A program made the position numbers and the translations under genes. The notes below the pieces were generated by a model that was given only the letters and a program-made list of their open reading frames with translations, was not told where the DNA came from and made no database searches. Positions 7,353-15,672 of a stretch of 64,000 bases of DNA are shown here, piece by piece (position 1 is the stretch's first letter; each line of letters starts with the position of its first letter). The DNA comes from a bacterium 1xD8-48 (GTDB lineage Bacteria; Bacillota; Clostridia; Lachnospirales; Lachnospiraceae), in the NCBI GenBank assembly GCA_009917455.1, contig QZDS01000017.1:1-64000 (forward strand), given 5' to 3'.

Positions 7353-9656
7353 ATGATAAAACCTGAAAAAATAATCTCATGTTCGATACAGGAAAACAGT
7401 TTAATGGCTGTCTGCAAAAAAGGAAGTATTTATCTTACGCCATATGCGGACAATATTATCCATTTTAGATATAATCCGTCTGGAAATAATGAAGAAACAA
7501 CTAAAGCAGGAAAAAATTGCGGATATAAATCTTCAGTTATGTGGGGAATAGAGGCACAGCCTGATTCAAATATCCATTATGACTTTTCGAAAAACAATTC
7601 ACAGATATCCTATAGTATATCCTGTATCAGGGCTGTCTTTAACGAGAATAAGTCGATTTCTTTTATAAATAAGTCAGATAAGGAAATGCTGGCTCTTATT
7701 GATTACTTCATGGAACCTGCCGTTGTTCTTGGAGAAAATACATACCATATTCATGCGGAATTTTCTGCCTCAGAAGATGAAAAATTTTTCGGACTCGGTC
7801 AGCATCAGGATGGAAAACTGAATCTTGGAGGACGGGAACAGATAATGTGGCATGATTACAGCCATAAAGACGGTGAAATCGTGGCTGTTCCGTTTATGGT
7901 TACCAATAAAGGATATGGTATTTTATTTGATAATCCTTCCCGTATGCGCGTTACGCCCGGCGTGGAGGGACGTACCTCATGGCAGGCTGAAGTCGGGGAA
8001 GAAATTTCTTTCTTTTTGATAACGGGAGAACAGGCTGACGATATTTATAAAGGATTCCGTCTTCTTACCGGAATTACTCCTCTTCCACCCAGAAAAGGGT
8101 TGGGATTCATTCAATGTAAACAAAGATATGCGTCTCAGAAAGAACTATTGGAAGTGGCGTCTTCTTATCGGGAAAGGAGATATCCCTGCGATATATTTGT
8201 AGTGGACTGGTTCCACTGGAAGATACTTGGCGACTTGAGTCTGGATACTGAATTTTGGCCGGACAGTGTGAAAATGAATAAACAATTGGAAGATATGGGA
8301 TATGAAACCATGATTTCCTGTTGGCCAAGATTTATGAAAGAAAGTGATTATTATAATTATATAGAAGAAAAGGGCTGGTTTATGAAGGATGCTCAGGGTA
8401 ATACGGTCTATGGAACGCCGGACGATGAGAGAGGCGCTTTGATTGATACCACCAGCCCGGAATGTGGAAAATGGTATTTTGAAACAATTAAGAGAAACTA
8501 TGGGGATTTGGGATATAAATATTACTGGACGGATGAGGACGAACCGGATATCAGTCCCCATGAATCATTTCTTTATGCAGGAACCGGAGCCCGCGTCCAC
8601 AATATTTATCCTCTTACTCATACAAAATGTATTTATGAGGGACACAGAAAGAGTTTTTCACATCGCTGTCTGACGTTGTCACGGGCGGCATATCCTGGTG
8701 CACAAAAATACGGAACTACTTTCTGGTCATCGGATATTTTTCCTGAATGGGATGTGCTGAAAAGACAGATTCCTACGGCTCTCAACTTCTGTGCAAGCGG
8801 TATGCCTTACTGGTCGTCGGATATCGGAGGATGGCAGGCGCTTCCTGATGAAAATATGGAAGAGGACTACAGTTCACTGCTTTTACAGACATCCAGTGAG
8901 GGAAACGGGATTGTAACCCGAAAGAATTATGCGGAGCTGTATATCCGCTGGTTTCAGTTTGGTGTTTTTTGTCCTACTTTTCGTACCCACGGAACCAGAA
9001 AGGAAAACGAAATATGGTCGTATGGAGAGGAAGCAGAGAAGATTTTAGCAAAATATCTCAGGCTGCGTTACAGGCTCATGCCGTATATTTATTCTCTGGC
9101 CTATCAGGTAAATCAGACGGGAGCGCCTATGATGCGTGCGCTTTGGATGGATTTTTCAGATAAGATATGTGCCGATATAGAGGATGAGTTTATGTTTGGT
9201 TCCTCTATTCTCGTTGCACCGGTTACAGAGCAGGGCGCTTCTTCCAGACAGGTTTATTTTCCAAAAGATTGCGACTGGTATGATTTTTGGAGCGGGAAAA
9301 AATTAAAGGGAGGCCAGACTGTCACTGCTCAGGCTCCTGTTGATACCCTTCCTCTTTTCGTGAAGGAAGGCTCCATTCTTCCTGTAGGTGAAGTTTTATT
9401 AAACAGCGGCAGGGAACAGAAGTATATTGAAATTCATGTTTATCCCGGAAAGAATGTGTCTTTTCCACTATATTCCGATGACGGAAAGACGTATTGCTAT
9501 GAAAAAGGAGATTATTCATTAGTAAATCTTATATGGGATGAAAAAGAGCAGATACTTTCAAAAGAAGAAGTACATACCTGTGAGGGACTCATTGAAAAAA
9601 AATATACGGTGAATATACATGACGGGATTGAGAAGGAGGAAAAATGGAAGATTTAA
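7353..9656 (+). CDS. glycoside hydrolase family 31 (alpha-glucosidase/alpha-xylosidase type)
   Basis: This 767-residue protein has no signal peptide and therefore should act in the cytoplasm on sugars brought in by the adjacent importer. It shows the GH31 pattern: DWFHW at the barrel start, the nucleophile region YYWTDEDEP (Asp394 is the best aligned nucleophile), and the acid/base region YWSSDIGGW (Asp490). C-terminal beta-domains include MFGSSILVAPV, typical of the family. GH31 enzymes release alpha-glucose or alpha-xylose, or transfer alpha-glucosyl units; the exact substrate cannot be read from sequence. It overlaps the next gene by 13 nt. AAAGGA lies before the ATG. Confidence 0.92.
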   Translation: MIKPEKIISCSIQENSLMAVCKKGSIYLTPYADNIIHFRYNPSGNNEETTKAGKNCGYKSSVMWGIEAQPDSNIHYDFSKNNSQISYSISCIRAVFNENKSISFINKSDKEMLALIDYFMEPAVVLGENTYHIHAEFSASEDEKFFGLGQHQDGKLNLGGREQIMWHDYSHKDGEIVAVPFMVTNKGYGILFDNPSRMRVTPGVEGRTSWQAEVGEEISFFLITGEQADDIYKGFRLLTGITPLPPRKGLGFIQCKQRYASQKELLEVASSYRERRYPCDIFVVDWFHWKILGDLSLDTEFWPDSVKMNKQLEDMGYETMISCWPRFMKESDYYNYIEEKGWFMKDAQGNTVYGTPDDERGALIDTTSPECGKWYFETIKRNYGDLGYKYYWTDEDEPDISPHESFLYAGTGARVHNIYPLTHTKCIYEGHRKSFSHRCLTLSRAAYPGAQKYGTTFWSSDIFPEWDVLKRQIPTALNFCASGMPYWSSDIGGWQALPDENMEEDYSSLLLQTSSEGNGIVTRKNYAELYIRWFQFGVFCPTFRTHGTRKENEIWSYGEEAEKILAKYLRLRYRLMPYIYSLAYQVNQTGAPMMRALWMDFSDKICADIEDEFMFGSSILVAPVTEQGASSRQVYFPKDCDWYDFWSGKKLKGGQTVTAQAPVDTLPLFVKEGSILPVGEVLLNSGREQKYIEIHVYPGKNVSFPLYSDDGKTYCYEKGDYSLVNLIWDEKEQILSKEEVHTCEGLIEKKYTVNIHDGIEKEEKWKI

Positions 9657-11275
9657 GTTATAGTTTTCCCAGTCCGCATTTTTATCTGGGAGGGTTTGAA
9701 TTTTCGGTTATGGTTTATACTTTTCGAAATGTATATGCCCCAAAAATGGATGGAATAAAACTGGAACAGAATGGAGATACACTTCTGGCAAAATGTCAGG
9801 GGCTTGTATGGGCTGGCGGTCAGATGGAAATACCAGGTAATGTCACAGTGAAAGCCTGTGTCTGTGAACAGGATATTTTGGTGGAGGCTTCGGCGTCCCT
9901 TGAGGAAGTAAGTGAAGATATCCGTAGCATAAAGCTGGTTATTCACGGACTTTCCGAAGGAAAGATTATCAATCTGACAGATGCCCGTCCTAAAACTATT
10001 CCGGAAGAAGGATTGATTTTAAAGTATCCGGAAGGATGGCGTGATGTGGGTACTCCTCTTGTCATTATGAAAACCGAAAGTGACAGATTGATTTATTTTC
10101 AATCTCTGGATAATATGGTCAGAGATAAATGGTTTGTTTTTGTGCCTTCTGAATATGGTATCAATGCTGAATTGATATTTGAGGAAAAGGCAACAGAAAT
10201 GACAAATTGTATTCAGTCTCCTTCATGGAAAATCGGTTATGGAAAGAGTCTTGAAGAAATCTACGAACCGCACAGACTTCATGTAGAGAAAAGCTATGGG
10301 CTGTCTCCATGGGAAACCAGAACCGATGTACCGGAGTGGGCAAGAGATATTTCTTTAATTGCTTCTATCCATTGTCAGCACTGGACCGGATATATTTTTA
10401 ACGATTATGCCGAAGTATTGGAAAATCTGAAAAAAATCTGTTCTCAGATAGAAGGACGCCGTGTTCTTGCTTATCTTCCGGGATGGGAAGGGCGGTACTA
10501 CTGGAAATATGGAAATTATACTCCCGACGAACGCATGGGAGGAGAAGAAGGTTTCAGGAAATTATGCGAAGGGGCAAAAAAACTTGGCGTTTATATTATG
10601 CCTATGTTTGGAATTAATCTGGTGGGAACTCATTTTGACGGTTATGAGCAATGGGGCGCTCCTTCTGAATTTCGGGGTCCTGCAGGCAGTGTATACGGCG
10701 GAAGTGTGGACTGGGACGGTTCCCGTCATTATGACCACAATTCCAACCGGAATTTAAATCCGGCTGCTCCCAGATGGCAGAACCGCTTATACAGTCAGGT
10801 TACAGGACTTATGGAAAAGTATGGTTTTGACGCTGCTTTCTTTGATATATCGGCGGTATGGATGAATGACCCGAATCATTATCTGTATGACGGTATAAAT
10901 AAGCTTATGAATCGTTTTAAGCAATATAATCCTGATATGCTTTTGGCAGGAGAGGGATGGTATGATGGTATTGCATCCTGCATTCCTCTTCTGCAATGCG
11001 GGCATACCAGGGGAAAGCTTCACTGGCATGACGAGGCTTATCCTCCCATGTTTGACACTTATGCCCGGGGATTTGGCCATTTATGTCTTGGTGATGTTTC
11101 AAGAGGAAGCACCGGAGCTCACGAATTAGGTTATAATCCGATTCAGAGATGCCCTTTGAGAAAAGGTATCATTCCTACGATTACAATTGTGGACGGTACA
11201 CTGGATAAGGCGCCGGAAGCGGCTGCTGAGATATTTGAGGATGCCAGAGAATATGCACGGTTGTATTTGAAATAA
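9644..11275 (+). CDS. putative TIM-barrel glycosidase (DUF6259-like), substrate unknown
   Basis: The protein has 543 residues and no signal peptide. The N-terminal half looks like a beta-sandwich and the C-terminal half like a (beta/alpha)8 barrel, with strand-end motifs VLAYLPGWEG, IMPMFGINL, AAFFDISAVW and LLAGEGWYDG. Asp401 and Glu437 lie at positions where retaining glycosidases carry their carboxylates, so they are candidate catalytic residues. I do not recognise a characterised family with confidence; a DUF6259-type resemblance is a memory-based guess. It starts inside the GH31 gene after GGAGG, so translation is coupled. The context suggests it acts with GH31 on the same imported oligosaccharide. 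Confidence 0.65.
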   Translation: MEDLSYSFPSPHFYLGGFEFSVMVYTFRNVYAPKMDGIKLEQNGDTLLAKCQGLVWAGGQMEIPGNVTVKACVCEQDILVEASASLEEVSEDIRSIKLVIHGLSEGKIINLTDARPKTIPEEGLILKYPEGWRDVGTPLVIMKTESDRLIYFQSLDNMVRDKWFVFVPSEYGINAELIFEEKATEMTNCIQSPSWKIGYGKSLEEIYEPHRLHVEKSYGLSPWETRTDVPEWARDISLIASIHCQHWTGYIFNDYAEVLENLKKICSQIEGRRVLAYLPGWEGRYYWKYGNYTPDERMGGEEGFRKLCEGAKKLGVYIMPMFGINLVGTHFDGYEQWGAPSEFRGPAGSVYGGSVDWDGSRHYDHNSNRNLNPAAPRWQNRLYSQVTGLMEKYGFDAAFFDISAVWMNDPNHYLYDGINKLMNRFKQYNPDMLLAGEGWYDGIASCIPLLQCGHTRGKLHWHDEAYPPMFDTYARGFGHLCLGDVSRGSTGAHELGYNPIQRCPLRKGIIPTITIVDGTLDKAPEAAAEIFEDAREYARLYLK

Positions 11276-11288
11276 ACATTGATTCTCG

Positions 11289-11600
11289 CGAGCAACGAGC
11301 CAAGTGACTGCTTGTAATACAAATTTCATTTGGCACCTGCCGCGAGGATTTTATAAAAAATATTGCTGTTTTTTGCTTTATTGTATTCCGATTTTCCAGA
11401 TGCCTCATTCCTCATATCTTCCATAAGTTTACACATGTAGGCTACTCCTTTCTCATCCCGTTAAAATATCTTGCTCTTTTGGCAAGTATCTCATAATTCA
11501 TATCATCAGGATTAGGGCATGAAAAATCATGCATTAATTTTCCAATGTTGTCACTGCCTTTGTATTTACCATTTACATATAGAATACGTCAATATAGCGA
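11289..11600 (-). pseudogene. Rpn family recombination-promoting nuclease (PD-(D/E)XK transposase-like), degraded remnant
   Basis: On the minus strand one frame reads ILYVNGKYKGSDNIG, then KLMHDFSCPNPDDMNYEILA up to a TAG. A neighbouring frame continues with DEKGVAYMCKLMEDMRNEAS until TGA 11326-11328. These are consecutive pieces of the C-terminal part typical of Rpn/PDDEXK transposase-family proteins that are abundant in Lachnospiraceae, joined by a frameshift near 11455. The N-terminal nuclease domain is missing or unrecognisable, although an open stretch with NKTEQTHKQDLERL lies upstream in another frame to about 11660. It is a dead fragment. The rest of 11276-11811 shows no other gene. 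Confidence 0.7.
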
Positions 11601-11811
11601 AGTAAGTTTAAGCGTTCTAAATCCTGCTTATGTGTTTGTTCTGTTTTATTCAAATATACACCTTCTTTCGTTAATTCAATTATACATAGGACAATATCTT
11701 TTGAAAACTGAATTTTCTATAAATTTTTATAAAGAAAGCATTTTTGAAAAATAATTGGATGCAAATGCAGGTAGTTGAAAAAAGCAGAGAAAAATCAAAC
11801 TTAATGCCTTG

Positions 11812-11840
11812 TTGTCAAAGTGAAATAATTTATATATAAT
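11812..11840 (+). promoter_or_regulatory. sigma-A promoter of the SAH-salvage group
   Basis: TTGTCA (11812-11817) and TATAAT (11835-11840) are separated by 17 nt. The predicted start is near 11847, giving a leader of about 34 nt before ATG 11881. Confidence 0.8.
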
Positions 11841-11880
11841 AGTAAAGTACTCAAAAAACAGGTATTCGGGAGAAACGCTT

Positions 11881-12837
11881 ATGAAGATTGTCATATTGGA
11901 AAGAAACAGTGTGGGTTTGGACGTCTCCGTGGACAGGCTTAAGAGCCTGGGGGAAACAACAGTCTATCCGAACACTACGGCTTTGGATGTGAAAGAAAAG
12001 GTAAAGGATGCGGAAATTATTGTGGCAAATAAAGCGCCTTTAAATAAGGATACTTTGAAAGACGCTGAACATGTAAAATTAATCTGTGAATTTGCCACAG
12101 GCTACGACAATATTGACCTTGATTACTGTAAGGAAAGAGGAATCAGGGTGGCAAATGTGGTGAATTACTCCACCGACGCGGTAGCGCAGCATACCTTTGC
12201 TCTTTGTTTTTATGTACTTGAAAAGCTCCGGCACTATGACGAATATGTAAAATCCGGCGCTTACGGGGCTCAGGATAGGTTTTCAAACTTCGATATCCCC
12301 TTTACGGAACTTGCAGGAAAAACCTGGGGAATCGTGGGAATGGGCAATATCGGAAGAAAGGTGGCATCCATTGCAGAGGCTTTCGGATGTAAGGTGATTT
12401 TCTATTCAGCCTCCGGCAGCAGTACCTGTACGGAATATGAAAGGGTAGATTTTGACACGCTTCTTGCAAAATCGGATTTTCTGTCCCTCCATTGTCCTTT
12501 AAGCGACAGAACCAGAAATTTAATCAATCTGGATGCGCTTAAAAAAATGAAAAAAAGCGCAATCTTAATTAATGTGGCAAGAGGCCCTGTGGTAAACGAC
12601 GAGGATTTATATACGGCGCTTACGGAAGATTACATTGCGGGAGCCGGGCTGGACGTACTGGGTGCGGAGCCGATAAAGGAAAGTAATCCTCTGGGTAAAA
12701 TTAAGGACAGCAGCAAGTTAATCATCACTCCCCATCTTGCGTGGGCAAGCATTGAAGCGAGAACCAGATGTGTTTCGGAAGTGTGTAAAAACATTGAAGC
12801 ATTTCTCAACGGAGAAAACAGGAATATCGTGAATTGA
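11881..12837 (+). CDS. D-isomer specific 2-hydroxyacid dehydrogenase
   Basis: This 318-residue NAD(P)-dependent oxidoreductase interconverts a 2-keto acid and a D-2-hydroxy acid. It shows the Rossmann motif GMGNIGRKV near residue 152, the catalytic Arg in NVARGP (near 235), Glu in LGAEPI (near 264), and His in TPHLAWAS (near 285), the complete family triad. Glycerate, lactate and phosphoglycerate dehydrogenases share these motifs, so the substrate is open. It is the first gene behind a strong promoter and precedes the SAH deaminase and hydrolase genes. A link to homocysteine or ribose catabolism is possible but not shown. Confidence 0.88.
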   Translation: MKIVILERNSVGLDVSVDRLKSLGETTVYPNTTALDVKEKVKDAEIIVANKAPLNKDTLKDAEHVKLICEFATGYDNIDLDYCKERGIRVANVVNYSTDAVAQHTFALCFYVLEKLRHYDEYVKSGAYGAQDRFSNFDIPFTELAGKTWGIVGMGNIGRKVASIAEAFGCKVIFYSASGSSTCTEYERVDFDTLLAKSDFLSLHCPLSDRTRNLINLDALKKMKKSAILINVARGPVVNDEDLYTALTEDYIAGAGLDVLGAEPIKESNPLGKIKDSSKLIITPHLAWASIEARTRCVSEVCKNIEAFLNGENRNIVN

Positions 12838-12862
12838 AACAGCGAAGACCCGTACAGCGCAC

Positions 12863-12903
12863 AAATCAATTTTGGGACGCAGATTGCGGCCAAAAATTGA
12901 TTT
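12863..12903 (+). other. intercistronic hairpin
   Basis: AAATCAATTTTGG (12863-12875) pairs with CCAAAAATTGATTT (12890-12903), with one bulged base. No T-run follows. It may stabilise or segment the transcript between the dehydrogenase and the deaminase. Confidence 0.5.
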
Positions 12904-12957
12904 ATTCAGGGTGTGCTGAAAGGGCCAAAGCGGAATCGGATAAGAACAGGAGGAATC

Positions 12958-14241
12958 ATGGGAATACTTTTAAAAGATATTCTGGCAATACTGCCGGAAG
13001 GTAACGAAGATGTCATCAGACAAACCAGCATTTATATAGAAGGAAACAGAATCGTTTCGGTTGGCAGAGAGCCCGAAGGTTTTCTGGCCGACAAAGTAAT
13101 CGACGGAAAGGACAGGCTTGCCATGCCGGGTCTTATTAACTGCCATACTCATTCCTATATGTCGTTTATGCGAAATGTGGCGGATGACTTGAGCTTTATG
13201 GACTGGCTTTTCGGCACCATTGACCCCATTGAGCAAAAAATGACAGATGAGGATACTTACTGGGGAGCCTGTCTGGCAATTATTGAGATGATGAAAAGCG
13301 GAACTACCTGCTTTAATGATATGCAGATGAATATCCACCAGACCACAAGAGCCGTGAAGGAATCCGGCATGAGGGCTGTAATCAGCCGGGGGCTTGTGGG
13401 AAGCGGAGACGACGAAGGCGGGCAGATGCGGCTGCGGCAGGCTTACGAGGAGAGGGACGCGGCAAAGGACTGCGACAGGCTCACCTTTATGTTAGGGCCT
13501 CACGCTCCTTATACCTGTGACGATGCCTATATGCGTATCGTTTCGGAGGAAGCGAAAAAGAATAACATGAGGATTCATGTACATCTTTCTGAAAGCGTGA
13601 GCGAGATAGGGCAGATTAAAGAAAAATATGGCTGTTCCCCCATTGAAATGGCGGATAAAAACGGATTGTTCGATGTTCCCGCCATTGCCGCCCACTGCGT
13701 ACAGATTACGGAAAGCGACATGGACATTCTGAAAAAAAGAAATGTCAGCGTAGTGACAAACCCGGCAAGCAATATGAAGCTTGGAAACGGTTTTGCACCG
13801 GTTCCAGCTATGATTGAAAAGGGAATCAACGTGTGTCTTGGAACGGACGGGGCGGCCAGCAACAACAGCCTAAATATGTTCCATGAGCTGAATCTTCTTA
13901 CGCTTATTCACAAGGGTGTAAACAAAACGCCTCAATGTATCAGCGCAAAAGAAGGCTTTAAGATAGCCACTATAAACGGGGCGAGAGCTCTGGGGCTTGA
14001 AAAGGAAACGGGAACGATTGAGGAAGGGAAAAAAGCGGATATTGCTGTCCTGAATTTAAATAATCCCTCTCTTATGCCCACGAACAATCTGATTGCCGGA
14101 TTGTCCTATTCAGCCAACGGCTCCGAGGTAGATACCGTAATCATTGATGGAAAGGTGACAATGGAAAACAGAAAAATTCTTACAATGAATGAAGAGCTTG
14201 TTTATAAGAAAGTAAATGAAATCATCACACGATTGAAATAA
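12958..14241 (+). CDS. mtaD: S-adenosylhomocysteine / methylthioadenosine deaminase-type amidohydrolase
   Basis: This is a 427-residue metal-dependent deaminase of the MtaD/SAH deaminase group. It would convert SAH (or MTA) to the inosyl derivative plus ammonia. The metal ligands are visible: HxH in NCHTHSY (His63, His65), His in HVHLSES, His in AHCVQI, and Asp in LGTDGAAS. ATG 12958 is chosen because AGGAGG lies 6 nt upstream; the frame extends 45 nt further to a GTG. The gene directly precedes a SAH hydrolase-type gene, supporting SAH as the substrate. Guanine deaminase-like and atrazine hydrolase-like members share the fold, so specificity is inferred mostly from context. Confidence 0.85.
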   Translation: MGILLKDILAILPEGNEDVIRQTSIYIEGNRIVSVGREPEGFLADKVIDGKDRLAMPGLINCHTHSYMSFMRNVADDLSFMDWLFGTIDPIEQKMTDEDTYWGACLAIIEMMKSGTTCFNDMQMNIHQTTRAVKESGMRAVISRGLVGSGDDEGGQMRLRQAYEERDAAKDCDRLTFMLGPHAPYTCDDAYMRIVSEEAKKNNMRIHVHLSESVSEIGQIKEKYGCSPIEMADKNGLFDVPAIAAHCVQITESDMDILKKRNVSVVTNPASNMKLGNGFAPVPAMIEKGINVCLGTDGAASNNSLNMFHELNLLTLIHKGVNKTPQCISAKEGFKIATINGARALGLEKETGTIEEGKKADIAVLNLNNPSLMPTNNLIAGLSYSANGSEVDTVIIDGKVTMENRKILTMNEELVYKKVNEIITRLK

Positions 14242-14254
14242 TAATGGAACCTTA

Positions 14255-14280
14255 CAGGCAGGACCTTTATTTGCTGCCTG
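14255..14280 (+). other. short hairpin before the SAH hydrolase gene
   Basis: CAGGCAG (14255-14261) pairs with CTGCCTG (14274-14280) around a 12-nt loop, about 35 nt upstream of the ATG at 14317. Confidence 0.4.
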
Positions 14281-14316
14281 ATTTAACAAAATATCAAATT
14301 AGGAGGACATTAAAAA

Positions 14317-15564
14317 ATGAACAGTGAAATCAGAGACATCAATCTGGCAGAGTCCGGAGAGAGAAAAATCGAGTGGGTGAAAAGAAACTGTGATTTGCTT
14401 CGCACGCTGGAGGAAGAATTCAGCCAGACAAAGCCTTTTGAGGGAAAGAAAATCGCTCTTTCCGTTCATCTGGAAGCAAAAACAGCCTATCTTTGCCTGG
14501 TACTGAAAGCCGGGGGAGCGCAGATGTTTGTGACAGGCTCCAATCCTTTATCCACTCAGGACGACGTGGCGGCGGCTCTTGTAAAGGCGGGACTTGAGGT
14601 ACACGCCTGGTATGACTGTACGCCGGAGGAATATGAGACTCATATCCGTCACGTGCTTGAAGCGGGTCCCAACATTATTATTGACGACGGCGGGGATTTG
14701 GTGAATATGGTTCATACAAAAATGCCGGAGCTGATTCCTGATATTATTGGCGGCTGCGAGGAAACTACCACCGGAATTATCCGTCTTGAGGCGATGAATA
14801 AAGCCGGCGAGCTGAAATTCCCTATGGTTCGGGTAAACAATGCGGACTGCAAGCACTTATTTGACAACCGTTACGGTACCGGCCAGTCCGTATGGGACGG
14901 CATTAACCGTACCACGAATCTGATTGTTGCGGGTAAAATCGTGGTGGTTGCAGGTTATGGATGGTGCGGTAAAGGTACTGCCATGCGGGCAAAAGGTCTT
15001 GGCGCAAGGGTTATCGTTACGGAAATCGACCCGATTAAGGCAATCGAGGCTGTTATGGACGGATTTGACGTTATGCCTATGAATGAAGCCGCTAAGGTGG
15101 GCGATTTCTTTGTGACAGTTACAGGATGCGATAAGGTAATCGACGAGGAAGACTTCAAGGTAATGAAGGACGGCGCGATTTTATGTAACGCAGGCCATTT
15201 TGACTGTGAAATCGACATGGCAAGACTCCGCGAGATTGCAGTTGAAACAAGGGAACAGAGAAAAAATATTATGGGCTACAAGCTGCCTGCGGGTCAGTGG
15301 ATATTCATTCTGGCAGAGGGAAGGCTTGTAAATCTGGCGGCCGGAGACGGACACCCGGCGGAAATTATGGATATGAGCTTTGCCATTCAGGCGCTTTCTG
15401 CAAAATATCTGGTAGAGCACGGCAGCGAGCTTACGGAAAAACTGATTGACGTTCCTGTAGAGGTTGACAGGGATGTTGCAAAGAGAAAGCTGGCGTTCCT
15501 TGGAAAAGAAATTGATGTTCTTACGCCGGAGCAGGAGAAGTATTTAAACAGCTATACATTATAA
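14317..15564 (+). CDS. ahcY: adenosylhomocysteinase, short type (possible S-inosylhomocysteine hydrolase)
   Basis: This 415-residue NAD-dependent hydrolase would cleave SAH or its deaminated form to homocysteine and a nucleoside. The NAD site reads GYGWCGKG near residue 212, then VTEIDPIKAIEA; GAQMFVTGSNPLSTQDDVAA is the substrate-side motif. It is of the short type found in archaea and thermophiles: the protein ends ..YLNSYTL and lacks the HYRY-type C-terminal tail of the long enzymes. In Methanocaldococcus a short-type enzyme works on S-inosylhomocysteine after a SAH deaminase; the preceding deaminase gene suggests the same here. AGGAGG precedes the ATG. Confidence 0.9.
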   Translation: MNSEIRDINLAESGERKIEWVKRNCDLLRTLEEEFSQTKPFEGKKIALSVHLEAKTAYLCLVLKAGGAQMFVTGSNPLSTQDDVAAALVKAGLEVHAWYDCTPEEYETHIRHVLEAGPNIIIDDGGDLVNMVHTKMPELIPDIIGGCEETTTGIIRLEAMNKAGELKFPMVRVNNADCKHLFDNRYGTGQSVWDGINRTTNLIVAGKIVVVAGYGWCGKGTAMRAKGLGARVIVTEIDPIKAIEAVMDGFDVMPMNEAAKVGDFFVTVTGCDKVIDEEDFKVMKDGAILCNAGHFDCEIDMARLREIAVETREQRKNIMGYKLPAGQWIFILAEGRLVNLAAGDGHPAEIMDMSFAIQALSAKYLVEHGSELTEKLIDVPVEVDRDVAKRKLAFLGKEIDVLTPEQEKYLNSYTL

Positions 15565-15586
15565 CTGGAAGAAATTTACACAGTAG

Positions 15587-15634
15587 TTGCCATATTATTT
15601 GGGATAGGTGTATACTGTTACTGTGCACCTATCC
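15587..15634 (+). promoter_or_regulatory. promoter with operator-like palindrome around the -10
   Basis: TTGCCA (15587-15592), an 18-nt spacer and TATACT (15611-15616) form a sigma-A promoter. The inverted repeat GGATAGGTG (15602-15610) and CACCTATCC (15626-15634) encloses the -10 box and predicted start, an arrangement expected of a repressor operator. A second small inverted repeat (ATACAC 15635-15640 / GTGTAT 15645-15650) follows in the leader. Confidence 0.6.
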
Positions 15635-15672
15635 ATACACTTGTGTGTATCATAAAAGAGGGAGGTATTCTT

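Noticed and set aside
11545..11754. 69-codon open frame on the plus strand
   Set aside because: It is antisense to the Rpn remnant, has no ribosome site, and its sequence is the complement of recognisable degraded coding sequence.
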